From assembly GCF_022539665.2 (NCBI RefSeq), contig NC_081331.1:4684501-4748500 (forward strand): DNA of 64,000 nucleotides. Reading direction: 5' to 3'. The notes beneath the pieces were generated by a model. It had not been told where the DNA came from. It did not search any database and was given only the letters and a program-made list of their open reading frames with translations. Of the stretch, positions 53,614-64,000 are shown piece by piece; position 1 is the stretch's first letter; each line of letters starts with the position of its first letter. The DNA is from Daphnia carinata. Taxonomy: Eukaryota; Arthropoda; Branchiopoda; Diplostraca; Daphniidae. The translations under genes were made by a program, and so were the position numbers.

Positions 53614-54841
53614 TTCTGTGCTTTAAATAAAAAATATTCTTTCCTATTTATTTTTGTACCGAGGGATGTTTTAATTGGATGCCGGGGGAGTTGGTTTTCG
53701 TCCCTGTTCTACTTGGGCAAACGGAAATAAAAAGAAAAAAAAAAAAGGTAGATGTTTAAAGATCTATAGCCGCCTGTTGTATACACGCACGTTTTCAAAT
53801 GATTGGCCGAAAATTACGTGTCCCCCCCCCCCCGCTCTTTCCTTCTCTGTTTATACATCTAAAAGGTATGCGTCGTAAAGGAATGCGATTGAATTGCGCT
53901 GATGTCGGTAATAGCTGCCATCCGTTTGATATGCGCTATTCGCTTTAACCGACAGACGGAAGGGAGACACGACCAATCTAACTTAATGAAGGCCATCTCA
54001 CGCTGCGAGTTGGGATAAATTACACAACTGTCCAGCAAAATAAGTTCCTTTGACCTTTATATATGCTGTCCAATGAAATTCCTCATTAAAACGACAGTAC
54101 ACGGTCGTCATCACGCGAGACAAACACGACAGCTGAACAATTCGCTCTCTCCCCCCCCCCCCGCCTCCCCCAATGTTTGACAAACGTAATTATCAATTTT
54201 CACGCGGCACTTCCTGTCCCCCATCCGGATGTCCGACATTTGACGGAATGTTCTAATATCGCGGAAATTGCTTTCCGTTTCCCAATTGCATTTGCAAAAA
54301 AAAAAAAAAAAAGAAAAACACACGTGGATGGTTCATAATAATAATTTTAAAAAAAGGGTTTGTTTGCGTAAGACATTTATTTTTTTTTTTTTTTTAAAAG
54401 GACATCGATATGGGAAATGATTGGCGGAGTTGATCCAGTTGATGGAAAAGCTGATGCGGCGATGATGGCCCAAGTAAAAAAGAGAAGAGGAAAAAAAAAA
54501 AGAACGACTCTATCTAAAAACGTACTTCCGTGGGAAAAGAAATGCGGGTCGGATGGATCGTCGGATGAGGGTGTACTATACCGCACTATCTACAAGGCTT
54601 TATAGCGGGAGGGGTCTCCCATTCTGTCGTATATACACTCACACGATAAGCTAATTGAATTGGCAATAGGATATGGCCAGGAAAGTGCTTGCTACTGCTA
54701 CTTTAGCTATCAAAAAGAGATAGAAATGTGTATACAGTAGTGACGTCTGGCGACTGGATTTCCTTGTTTTTCTTTTTTTCTCCACACTCGTCGAACTTGT
54801 AGTAACAGCCCTTTATTTACTTTCTTTTCTATTTGTGCGTG

Positions 54842-54866
54842 CACACACACACACACACACACACAC
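54842..54866 (+). repeat. CA dinucleotide microsatellite
   Basis: About twelve CA units in the desert downstream of LMO4. Confidence 0.9.
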
Positions 54867-55220
54867 GTCGATTACTCAGAAATAGAGTTCAAAAACTAAA
54901 AAATAAGTTTCACTGATTTCGTACTCTTCTCTCGTGTGAATCAAGATGCAGGACTCGACGAAGAGGGTGTGGCAAGTGTCGCTTAGCAAATTAAATGTGT
55001 TTTTGTTTGATAGGTGTAACAAAAAAAGAGCCCCATTGCGAAAAACATAGGGTCCAATCGATACAGTCAAAAGAAAGCTCTGATTATTTGATATAATAAT
55101 TGGCTAATAAATCATTGTTTCACGTGATTTCTGGCTATCGATCATCTTGTTTTTTTTTTTCATTTGTCCAAGAGCATCGTCACCTCCTATGTTTTGTTGT
55201 TATCTTATAGTCGATACTAT

Positions 55221-55260
55221 TATTTGTATTTATAGTACTATTGTGCTGTAAATACAAATA
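55221..55260 (+). other. Perfect 12-bp inverted repeat (stem-loop)
   Basis: TATTTGTATTTA and its exact complement TAAATACAAATA flank a 16-base loop. The stem is A/T-rich and too short for a typical animal microRNA precursor. It could be a cruciform or a small element's termini. Confidence 0.6.
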
Positions 55261-58144
55261 TAAAAAAAAAGGGCCTTCCGCTGATGGATAGTGTAAGGAG
55301 GGTGTGCAAAGGAAGGGCCCGTTTGTTGTTGCTGTCGGACAACAAACATGTCCAACTCTCAATGTATCGTCCATCACCATTTGCGTCGCCGGGGTTAAAA
55401 AAGAAACTTGGCCAACCTCCGCTTTTTTTTTTCTCTTTTGTGTGTGTGTGTGTCTCTTAGTTAGATACACATAAGGAGGGCGAGAGAGAGAGAGAGAGAG
55501 AAAAGAAAATGGAGAGATTGAAGAGTCTCTTGTTTCCTCAACGATGGGTCATCCATTTAAAAGAAGACGATTGGCTTACTGCTGATGTCCTCTCTTTTCT
55601 TCACATCAGCGACACTGTATAAACGAATTAGTCGGCAATCTTCACCCCTCGTTACAATGACAGATGAGCATCATCGTGTTGTGCAAAGCTGTCACAACTC
55701 GCACGTTTGAATATAGCGCGGCAAATGTTTGTTTCCTTTTTTTTTAATGCAATTCAATGCAAGTAAGTTTCTATATATACAGTATATATATATATGCATC
55801 ATATTCGATCCAAACCAATCGATTGCTTTTCTGAATTTCTTTTTTTTTTTTTTTGTTTTTTGTGAAAAATATTATTATTTGAAAGAAAACGCAGTGATGT
55901 ACAGTACGCGAGCGGGCGACATGAAAATTCAATCCAATTCCATCTCTTTCTCGTCTTTTTTTTTTCTTTCTCGGCAGAGTGTCTCTCTATCTTTTTCCTT
56001 GCTAGTCGTGTTTGTCGGATAAAGTGCCACTACCACTAGCTGGCCCGGAGAAAGAAAAAAAAAAAAAAAAAGGGAAAGTGCATGTGTGTTGAAAGATGAT
56101 AGAAAAAGAAGAAGAAGAAGAGAGAGAGAGAGTTGCATCATATCAATTCAATACTCAAGTGCCTCGTGGATAGTCGATTGAATGCGCCCACTCCCCCCTC
56201 TTTCTCCCCCCAGTCTGCACTGACTGTCCCCACACGCAGACGGACGGGCCTTTTTTTTTTGCAATTGAATTCCTCTCGCCTTCCTTTTTTTTTTTTCCTA
56301 TTATGAACGACGAAAATTGGTGGCCTCTGGGCATGAACAGAGAAAATAATCATATGAAAAATAATAAAAGAGCATCGAACCTCTTTTGCGTCCGATTAAA
56401 AAAAGAAAACCATTGTAAATTGTTAGATCTATAAATATAGGATGCGGGAAAGGAAAAGCCTATACGATCCATCACGAGTGCGTGTCACGATTCCCATTTT
56501 TGATCATTCGCTATTTTCTTTTTTTTTTTTTTTCGCCATGTTCGAAAATGAACATTTAACTGGTGATGACATCAGCAGACTAAATAAGTCCATGCGCTGT
56601 TAACCGCATCAAAAACGAACCCGGAGTGAAAACCTGTTGGCCAATGTATGCAAATGAATAAGGACATTTTTAATCATTTCACTATAAAATTGTTAGACGA
56701 CGCCCTCACGTTGACAAGGACAACATCCAATTTTATTATTTTTTATTTTTTGGAAACACCAAATTCATACCGGTTGTTGCTAGTTGCCGCCTAAGCGCTT
56801 CCGTCGCCGGGGTAGGAGCAGTCAAAACTCGCGAGGGTAGTAGCCAACGTCCTGGGAAACATCTCGGGGAGGTCAATCCCGAGACGAACTCTAAGAAAGA
56901 AAGAAAGAAAAAGGAAGAAGAAGATATAAGAGAAAAGAGAGCGGTAGCCATAAGGGTGCCATTATGATCTACTTCGGCTGATTGGAACCTACTCCCTCTT
57001 GCTCCTTTACCCAGCCTCCAGTCCGCCAACAAAACTTGCACACGCAACTTGTTTAATGCATTTCAAGATGCAGGTCTATTTTTTTTTTCTTCTTCTTCTT
57101 TTGGCGCCCATAGCAACTCTTCCAGTTCGATTACCTAGAGTGTGTGTGTGTACATGTCTTTTGTAGATCTCGCAGATGGAATAGACCTAGTTTTTAAAGT
57201 ATGGGTTTCGGCAACCGTCGAGTGTCTAGCGAATTTTCAATTATGTAAAGGACCTTTTACGACTCTTTAGCGCTCATGTACGCGTCTGTGTGTGTGTGAC
57301 CTTTTATTATTGAAAAAAAAAGACATCCGACATTCCATAGCGGATTGTTTTCACTTGTGATGGCGCTTTATGTTGCGGAAACGGAATCAAAGCAAAGAGC
57401 AAAGTGGATGTCCAATTTCTTCCAAGTGGCAGGGTTTCTTGTAAGTAAAAAGTCTGCTGCTGTAGATACACACATCTTCATTCCGCCAAGAGGCCTTTGC
57501 TACACGTACCCTCTTCAACCGTCACCATCTCATTTTCTAAATTGGCCTTTTTTTTTCTCTCTCTCTCTCTCTCTCTCTTATCTATTTGAGATAGATATAG
57601 ACCTCTCTACATGCATCTGTCCTTTTTATTATTTTTGTTTTCCCCTCTTCTTGAACAACAATCAAATTGAGACTTGTCTAATCGCTTGCCGACTTCCCGT
57701 TTCCAATCTCTTTTATCTATGTTTTCTTCCACGCATACCGCGCCAAATTTAAAAGCCTGTAATGTACATATACTCTAACAAATGAACAAGTTGCTACAGT
57801 ATGCCGCGGATACGATGTACTACCGTAACAGCATAGCGCCGTCTCTCTTGTTTTATTGTCTTTTTGAAAATGGGAAAAAAACAAAACAATAAAGGTTACG
57901 ATTTTTTTTTTGGGTTTGTTTAAATGGTTCTCTTAGCTGCACATACGTGAAAAAAAACGAGATATACTTTGAAAACGACGACGGCGTTGTCTACTACCCG
58001 CTTTTTCTCATCATTCTGCTAGAACTATGTACGTCGCATCCATCCGTGTATATAAGCTCTTTTTTATCCGAAGGCCGATGGTTATTTTTAAACCGATGGA
58101 CCGGACGACTAGCTGATGTGGCCGCGGGGTGCCCTGATGGTCCG

Positions 58145-58145
<1 letters not shown>

Positions 58146-58180
<35 letters not shown>
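58146..58180 (+). repeat. TG dinucleotide microsatellite
   Basis: About seventeen TG units in the downstream desert, outside any supported exon. Confidence 0.9.
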
Positions 58181-58181
<1 letters not shown>

Positions 58182-61100
58182 CTGTTTGGCAGTAGCATCC
58201 ATCGTCCTATAAGGACAAACAACTCTTAAATGGAGAACACTGAAAAACAAGAAAATGCTATTCTGAGTAAACCGAACTGGCCAAGAAATGCGCATTTCAA
58301 AAAAGAAGTAGCGCCGCTCTTTTCAAATGTATATCTATAAATATAGATAGATTAGACGTGAGTGTAAAACTGTCCTCGTCCACTATTTAGGACTGACATT
58401 ATTTACTATTTATTAGTATACTATTCTGCTGTATTTCCTGATCAGTGAACTTTTTCTGGCCCTCCATTGTCCCAACTTTTGAGTCAATCAATATGAATAG
58501 GTGTAATGCAGATCTTAATGGATTTATAGCCTAAATAGTTTACGTCTAGCAGTTCAAAGCAAAAAATGAAAAATAATGCCTTCGTTTAACGTCTACTAGC
58601 GTGAAATAACGTGATCGTCGAAAAGCCAAGAAATCCCGCATTGGACAATCATCAACCCATCATCTCCACTGGGGGAGGGGGGGGGGTAGCCCGTTGTTGT
58701 CGTCGACTGATGACAGTGCGCAATGACATGAAAACGGATTACACACATGCTAGTCGGATAGGGGGTGGTGGTAGGAAGGAGAAAAAAAAAAGGGAAAGAG
58801 ATTCCCCGCGCGTGATTGAGCGGACAAGTGTGGCGGAACAAGCTTCAGCTCTAGCGGCACGATACAATAAGAGAGGCAAAGGCGGAAACAATACATTTAT
58901 AAAAGACCCATATGTAGTGTCGCTAAATGGATTTTCTTGTCGGCAGATTATGCCGCAGATTAGTTGATTGCTGACCACAGTTGTAATCAGTTGTACTCAT
59001 TTAATTGATTACTACCCAATTCTCTGTTTGAAATCAAAGCAACAAAAAAGACTCGGATGCAATTACTCAACATCGGGGTAGGGTGAACCATTTTCGCTGG
59101 ACGGCGAAATGAAACGTTAGATTACATCGAACAGCGCGCATGCGCCCGAAAAAAAAAGAGATTTCTATGATTGAAGTGAATTGTTTTTTCTATCAAGGTG
59201 GCTGTCCCTTCTTCTTTTTTTATGATTCTATTGGAGAGTTAGGGGACGACGACCGGATTGCTTGGCTCACACACACACACACACACACGTTATATAGCAT
59301 TTCGTCGACGCGTTGTTGTCGAATGGCTCTCTTGATAGATCAACCTTCATGTTACGCCATTTCCTCATCCCTGCTCCTTATTCTTTCCCCCCTCTTTCCA
59401 TCCTCGCCGATCTACCGCACATCCCCCACCCGACCGATGCCACACGCACCGCACTATAGGGAAGCGGCCTCTGTGTGTGTGTATCGACTTGATTGCATCT
59501 CTTTTGAATTGAGCTCATCCTCCTCGCTTGCTCGCCATCGTACCTCCCTCTTTATCCCGCAACCCCTCACGCTACAACTCTTCCACAAAGGAGCAATAAA
59601 CTCCTCAAATATCCTCTCCCTCTGCTACCGCTGCTGCTGTTGCGATTTCTGTATTGCTATACGTCGTCTTATGGAACACAATTCCCCCCCCATCACTCGA
59701 CCTACTCATCCCTGGCCGGACAAATAATGCGCTGCCCCATCTCCCGAAACGACGATGGGTGACGCGCTAGACCGACATTTTAATTTTCTCAAATTTCAAT
59801 CAACAGACAAGTCAGGTTTTGACTTTAAAGGATTTTCAATTTCAAGCCAATCATTTTTTTTTCTCGTTTTTTTTTTATTTCGAGAAACGAAAAAGAGCGC
59901 GCGACGGAAATACGAAAATGTAATTTTCAAACTTCTTTGATGAAATGACACACGGCCATTATGACGGGGAAATGGGATTCTTTGTATAGACACAATATCT
60001 ATTGGATAACAATAAAAAAAGGGGGGGGGGGCAGGGAGGATTTGCACACAGCCGTGTGTTACAACTTTGGGGTTATGTCTGCTTGCGAGCTCGATCGATC
60101 ACCACATACACGGAGGTCTCTTGTACGTATACAGTTTGCCGTGATGTGTGTAACCACACCAAGCAGCTGCTATGAAAAAGAAAGCAAAGAAAAGAATCCA
60201 CTTGCTCGTATATGTATGTCTGTCCCGATTTAATATACAAGAGGAGGATCGCTATATAATCAACTATTAATCACACCAACCCACCCTCCCCCCTCCCGTT
60301 CCTAGTTGAAAAGGTATACTTTTTTAAGTGCCAGGGTGGGTTTCTCTTTCCAAAAAACTGGAGGGTTCCTTTATAGGAAGAGAGGGGAGTATGTATATGA
60401 ACGATATGTGGCATCCAGGAAAAGGAAGCCGTTGGTAGATGCATAATGGATCCAGCGAAGAAGACAACCCACGAGCAATATAAGGAAGAAAAAAAAAACT
60501 CTACTCACAATTTGCCATTTGAGTGTTTTTTCCCTTCTCATTTTATTTATTATTAATTCTGCCCCGTTCTCCCTTTTTTTTTCCTTTCCTTGGCATGCAA
60601 AACGTTTTAGAGAGCAAAGCCTTGGCCAAAAAACGTGAGCGAAAAAAAAAAAAAAAAAAGATAAATCTGGCGGGTCGATTCGATCACGTGCATTTTGAGT
60701 TTCTTTTACCAGCGTAGCTCAAAGTTATCCCTCACATGCGTGTGTGTACATAGAAGCAGAAAGGAAAGCTATATAGCAAAAGGATCATCATCATCGGCGA
60801 TAGATTTACCATCCAACAACCAAGGGCCCCCCCCCCGTCCCCATGCCATCTAGACAACCTTACTCCGCCTTCCATTCCACCATCGAATGATGATTGGAAA
60901 ATCCCTACGTCGTCGACCGGGATATCATTAGCTTCCCGCTGCTTGCTACTGCAATCATTTCGAGTTGGCCCACAAAATGTTTTACACACACACACACACA
61001 CACTGCTACTGGTACTCTCTCTCTCTCTCTCTGGGCAGATTGGATTTTTAATTAGGGACGCGCCGCAGAGTGACATGTGCGCGCTGACATCTCTCGTCTA

Positions 61101-62535
61101 TCCCGACCGGCCGCCGTGTGTCTGTGATAACCGGGCACACACACATATATGCTCTCACTTTGACTTTGCTGGGAATCCCATGCCACTCCTTTTTGCTCTC
61201 TATACTCTTATCGTCGACTCGCACATTCCATTTGGGTTATTATTATTATTTGGCTTGACGTGTACACAGTCGCACCACTCTCGTCTATGGAAGACCAATA
61301 CGACGGAGATCAAGAAAGCGGGAAGGAAAAAAAACAAACAAATAAAACAGTCAACACGGCCATTTTTTAAATATCATTTTTCATTAAATTTTCCTCCGTA
61401 GTCGAGTCATGAAACAAAAAATCAAATCGGGTCAATTGCAAAAGTCGTGAGCGTGCATTCAAACGATCGACCAGCTGATCTTCCTATCAACATCTTGAAC
61501 TTCTTCATCTCCCTTCTCTTCCGCCGACCAATATCTCTTTCTCTCATCTCTTTCTCTTTTTTTTTTAATTTTTAAATTTAGAAAATAAGTAAAAAAACAT
61601 AAATTATTTTTTTCCCCTTGAATGAGCTTGGACTGCTTGAGTTTGGCTTCCATCTTGATTGCGACAGGGCACCAATACAAGTAGGTACTCGCGATGAACG
61701 GGCGTTATTTATTTTCTTTTTGAGCAACCCCCGCTGTTGTTCCTTGTATTTTATTTCGGATAGCGATGGCTGTGGCTAGATTATTGGAAGGGAATTATCT
61801 CACGTTGGCATCGTTGGCAGTTCTGTATAGCTATCCTATACACACGTATATTTATGTATATGGATGTATTCAATTCCAACTAACCCCAAGTCCGCTGCTG
61901 ACTGGACGCCATGATGAACCCCAGGTGTGCGTAACAGCACAAAACACAGCCAGTCGTAAATTTAGACCAAAGGTATACGTATATATAAGGACATTATTGA
62001 AACGGTCCCAAAAAGATTTGTTTCCCCCCGTCCCCTGGAATTTTCCTAAGGGGGGGGGGGGGTTCGTTGTTGTACATTTACTGGAGAATTTTTTGGGGGG
62101 GATATTCTTCTGTAGATCTTTGACATTGATAAGTACCGCTTGCTCGAGAGGTGAGGGGAGGGTCGCTATTATCTTATAAGCTAAAGCTGTGGGACACACG
62201 ATCCGGCAGGTGTTTATTAAAAGAGAAAAGAGAAATATAAATAAATAAATAATAAAAACAAACGAAAATGAAATAGAAAATGCACAGACTTTTATGTTCT
62301 TAACTTTCCAGATAGGAAAAAAAGAAAGAATCTAAGAAGACATAATACTATAAATAGTATGGCCTATGGACTATTTATTATCGATTGAATTGATTGACCG
62401 TTTTTTTTTTCTTTTCTTTCTACCGGGAGAACGACGGCTGATATCTTTCTTTCCATTTTCCTTCTCCTTCTTTTTTTTCCGTCCCTTCTTTCTGGCTTGT
62501 TGGCTGCTCACAAGGCGCATTCAATCACTCGGTGG

Positions 62536-62590
62536 TATATAAGCGAGACGTAATCAACGTCATCATTTTGTCAGAGTGAAACGCTCAGTG
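62536..62590 (+). promoter_or_regulatory. TATA-like core promoter candidate
   Basis: TATATAAG at 62536-62543 is followed 25-37 bases downstream by initiator-like TCA motifs (around 62561 and 62572). No convincing coding exon follows, so any transcript would be non-coding or have exons beyond the window. Confidence 0.2.
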
Positions 62591-64000
62591 TGTGTTGTTG
62601 TCGCGGTGCCTTATTATCGTTATTGTCAATGAACACGGTTGCAGCTGCAATATAATGAACAGATAAGTGCTAGACTCTCCTGCCTGCTGCTCTTCTTGCT
62701 GGTGACTCAGCGCCTCTTCGTCTTTATACTCGACTTCGACCATCACCACCTGCACACGGCCAACGGACTTCTCCTCGCAAACGCACACACAATGACACAT
62801 TTTACGAGAATTCTCAACCGAATTTAACGACGGGTCCATCACGCGCGTCCCAAGGTCTTTTTTCTCTCTTTCATTCCCCGAAAAGTCTTTAAAAGAATCC
62901 GTTCTCTCTGTCGCTAGTTCGCTGGAATTTTTATTTCTATCTCATATACATAAGCGGAATGAAGAGAGAAGGGGGGAGAGAAAGAGAGAACGGGTTAAAA
63001 AAGACGCACAATACGTGGTGTAATAAGTGCGCACTAGACACACATCGTCGTCGTGCGTATGTATTTTTTTCCGTCTTTTACAATAGCCAAACGAGATTGA
63101 AAAGTGCTAATTTATGCGTCAAGTCCCCTCGCTTTTCCTCGTTTTCAAGAACTTTTCTCACAAAATTTATAGACGTGAACATTTCCTACAAAGCGCGTAT
63201 AGCGAAATCTAAACAGTAATAGTAATAATAATAGTAAAAAAAAGGTAGGGAAACTGAATCGCCGAGAGCGTCCATCTCTGGCGTTGTGTAGTGTTCATTT
63301 TTTTTTTTTTTTACCTTATCATCATTTATCTTGGCATTCCGGAGCGATCCGGCGATATCCATAAACTTTTTTTTTTATCTCCTCTCCCTCTGGTGAATGG
63401 TTGAATGATTTTTCGTTCAAGTTCCGGTTCAGTTTGTGATTGTCCATCATGACTATGCTTTTTTATATTATTATTATTTTTTTATTTTATATATTTATTT
63501 AGTTATTATATTTATTTTCTTGGCACGTTTATATTTCTTAGTCCCTATAGCTGCGTCGTGCCTGGAACTGATCAAATGGCAAAGTTCCTCGGCACATTCG
63601 ATTGTGTCTGGAAAGAAATTCTCTCAGCAATTTGTGATGGGTTAGCACAGAAGTTTTTTAAGTAATTGATTTATAGCTAGGAATAGTGTTCCCACTGCGA
63701 TTTTTTTCTTGTTCCTCGTCGACAGACGAACCATTTTTTCGTTCAGCGATCGTCTTCTTTTTTATTTTTGCTTAAGCCAATCGACGTCCCCTTACGGCAA
63801 ATAAAAGTACTTTTGTTGTAATGTCTTTCTTTCACTGCTTCTGCAAGTTTTTAGCTCATTTCCAAATACCATCACAGTATAACGTAAAACTGAGAAAAAT
63901 GTAAGGAGGAATTGATAATAAATTCTTGAGTTTTCAGTTTTGTTTTCTTTGTTTGATGAATTTTTCATTAAAAAGAAAGAAAACTAAAGAATTCCAACGT

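Larger units (their letters stand above)
50941..64000. other. 13-kb gene desert
   Basis: No exon with a recognisable domain is seen on either strand. Contents are homopolymers (for example about 32 T from 53580), GT, CA, CT and AG runs, and a perfect 12-bp stem-loop at 55221-55260. Longer open frames (for example near 57.4, 59.2 and 61.0 kb) are low-complexity or domain-free and are not accepted. A TATA-like element at 62536 is the only promoter-like signal noted. Confidence 0.45.

Noticed and set aside
57345-57752. 135-codon plus-strand frame
   Set aside because: The middle is a CT-repeat translation and there is no domain or splice evidence.
59140-59727. 195-codon plus-strand frame with CA-repeat-coded His/Thr run
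   Set aside because: Low-complexity composition, no domain, no conserved pattern; likely chance in a pyrimidine-rich stretch.

Overview
The window reads as nuclear DNA of an arthropod, most likely a small-genome crustacean such as a Daphnia-like branchiopod. That placement is inference. It rests on the protein families present (an Arrowhead-type LIM-homeobox gene, an arthropod-like GT10 fucosyltransferase, LMO4), on GT-AG introns that are mostly 60-110 bp in the compact genes, and on very abundant homopolymer and dinucleotide runs. There are no operons, phage or bacterial features. Because the genes are split, exon coordinates given here were worked out by hand from splice signals, reading phase and family knowledge.

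Layout. (1) Positions 1-6431, minus strand: the 5' part of Awh (Lhx6/8 class), comprising a short first coding exon, a LIM1 exon, a LIM2 exon and the start of the homeodomain, which runs off the left edge. (2) 6432-10554: upstream and intergenic DNA with a GC-rich, promoter-like stretch near 6.9-7.3 kb. (3) 10555-16.8 kb: a compact gene cluster. TBC1D13 (minus, ten exons, 389 aa) and an alpha-1,3-fucosyltransferase (plus, two exons, 481 aa) are divergent and share a 308-bp gap. They are followed on the plus strand by an unrecognised gene coding for a protein with a SUMO-interaction-like motif and a C2HC zinc finger. (4) 16.8-28 kb: gene-poor DNA with a 96-bp minisatellite (20.1-21.6 kb) whose flank is itself duplicated, a small two-exon membrane-protein gene on the minus strand (23.07-23.55 kb), several short candidate ORFs, and a head-to-head pair of tRNA-like modules beside a nearly pure A/T tract. 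(5) 28-45.9 kb: a gene desert packed with poly-A/T, GT, CT and AG runs, probably 5' introns and regulatory DNA of the next gene. (6) 45.9-50.9 kb, plus strand: an LMO4-type LIM-only gene, 412 aa instead of about 165, with a Gln/Met-rich N-terminal extension, a glycine-rich insertion inside LIM2, and an Asn/Gly tail ending in an AT-hook-like motif. (7) 50.9-64 kb: another simple-repeat-rich desert with no gene I can support.

Working together: Awh is a LIM-homeodomain transcription factor and LMO4 is a DNA-binding-free LIM protein. In known biology both classes compete for the LDB/Chip cofactor, so finding them about 40 kb apart is notable. TBC1D13 (a Rab GTPase-activating protein) and the fucosyltransferase (Golgi N-glycan modification) are unrelated housekeeping-type genes placed between them.
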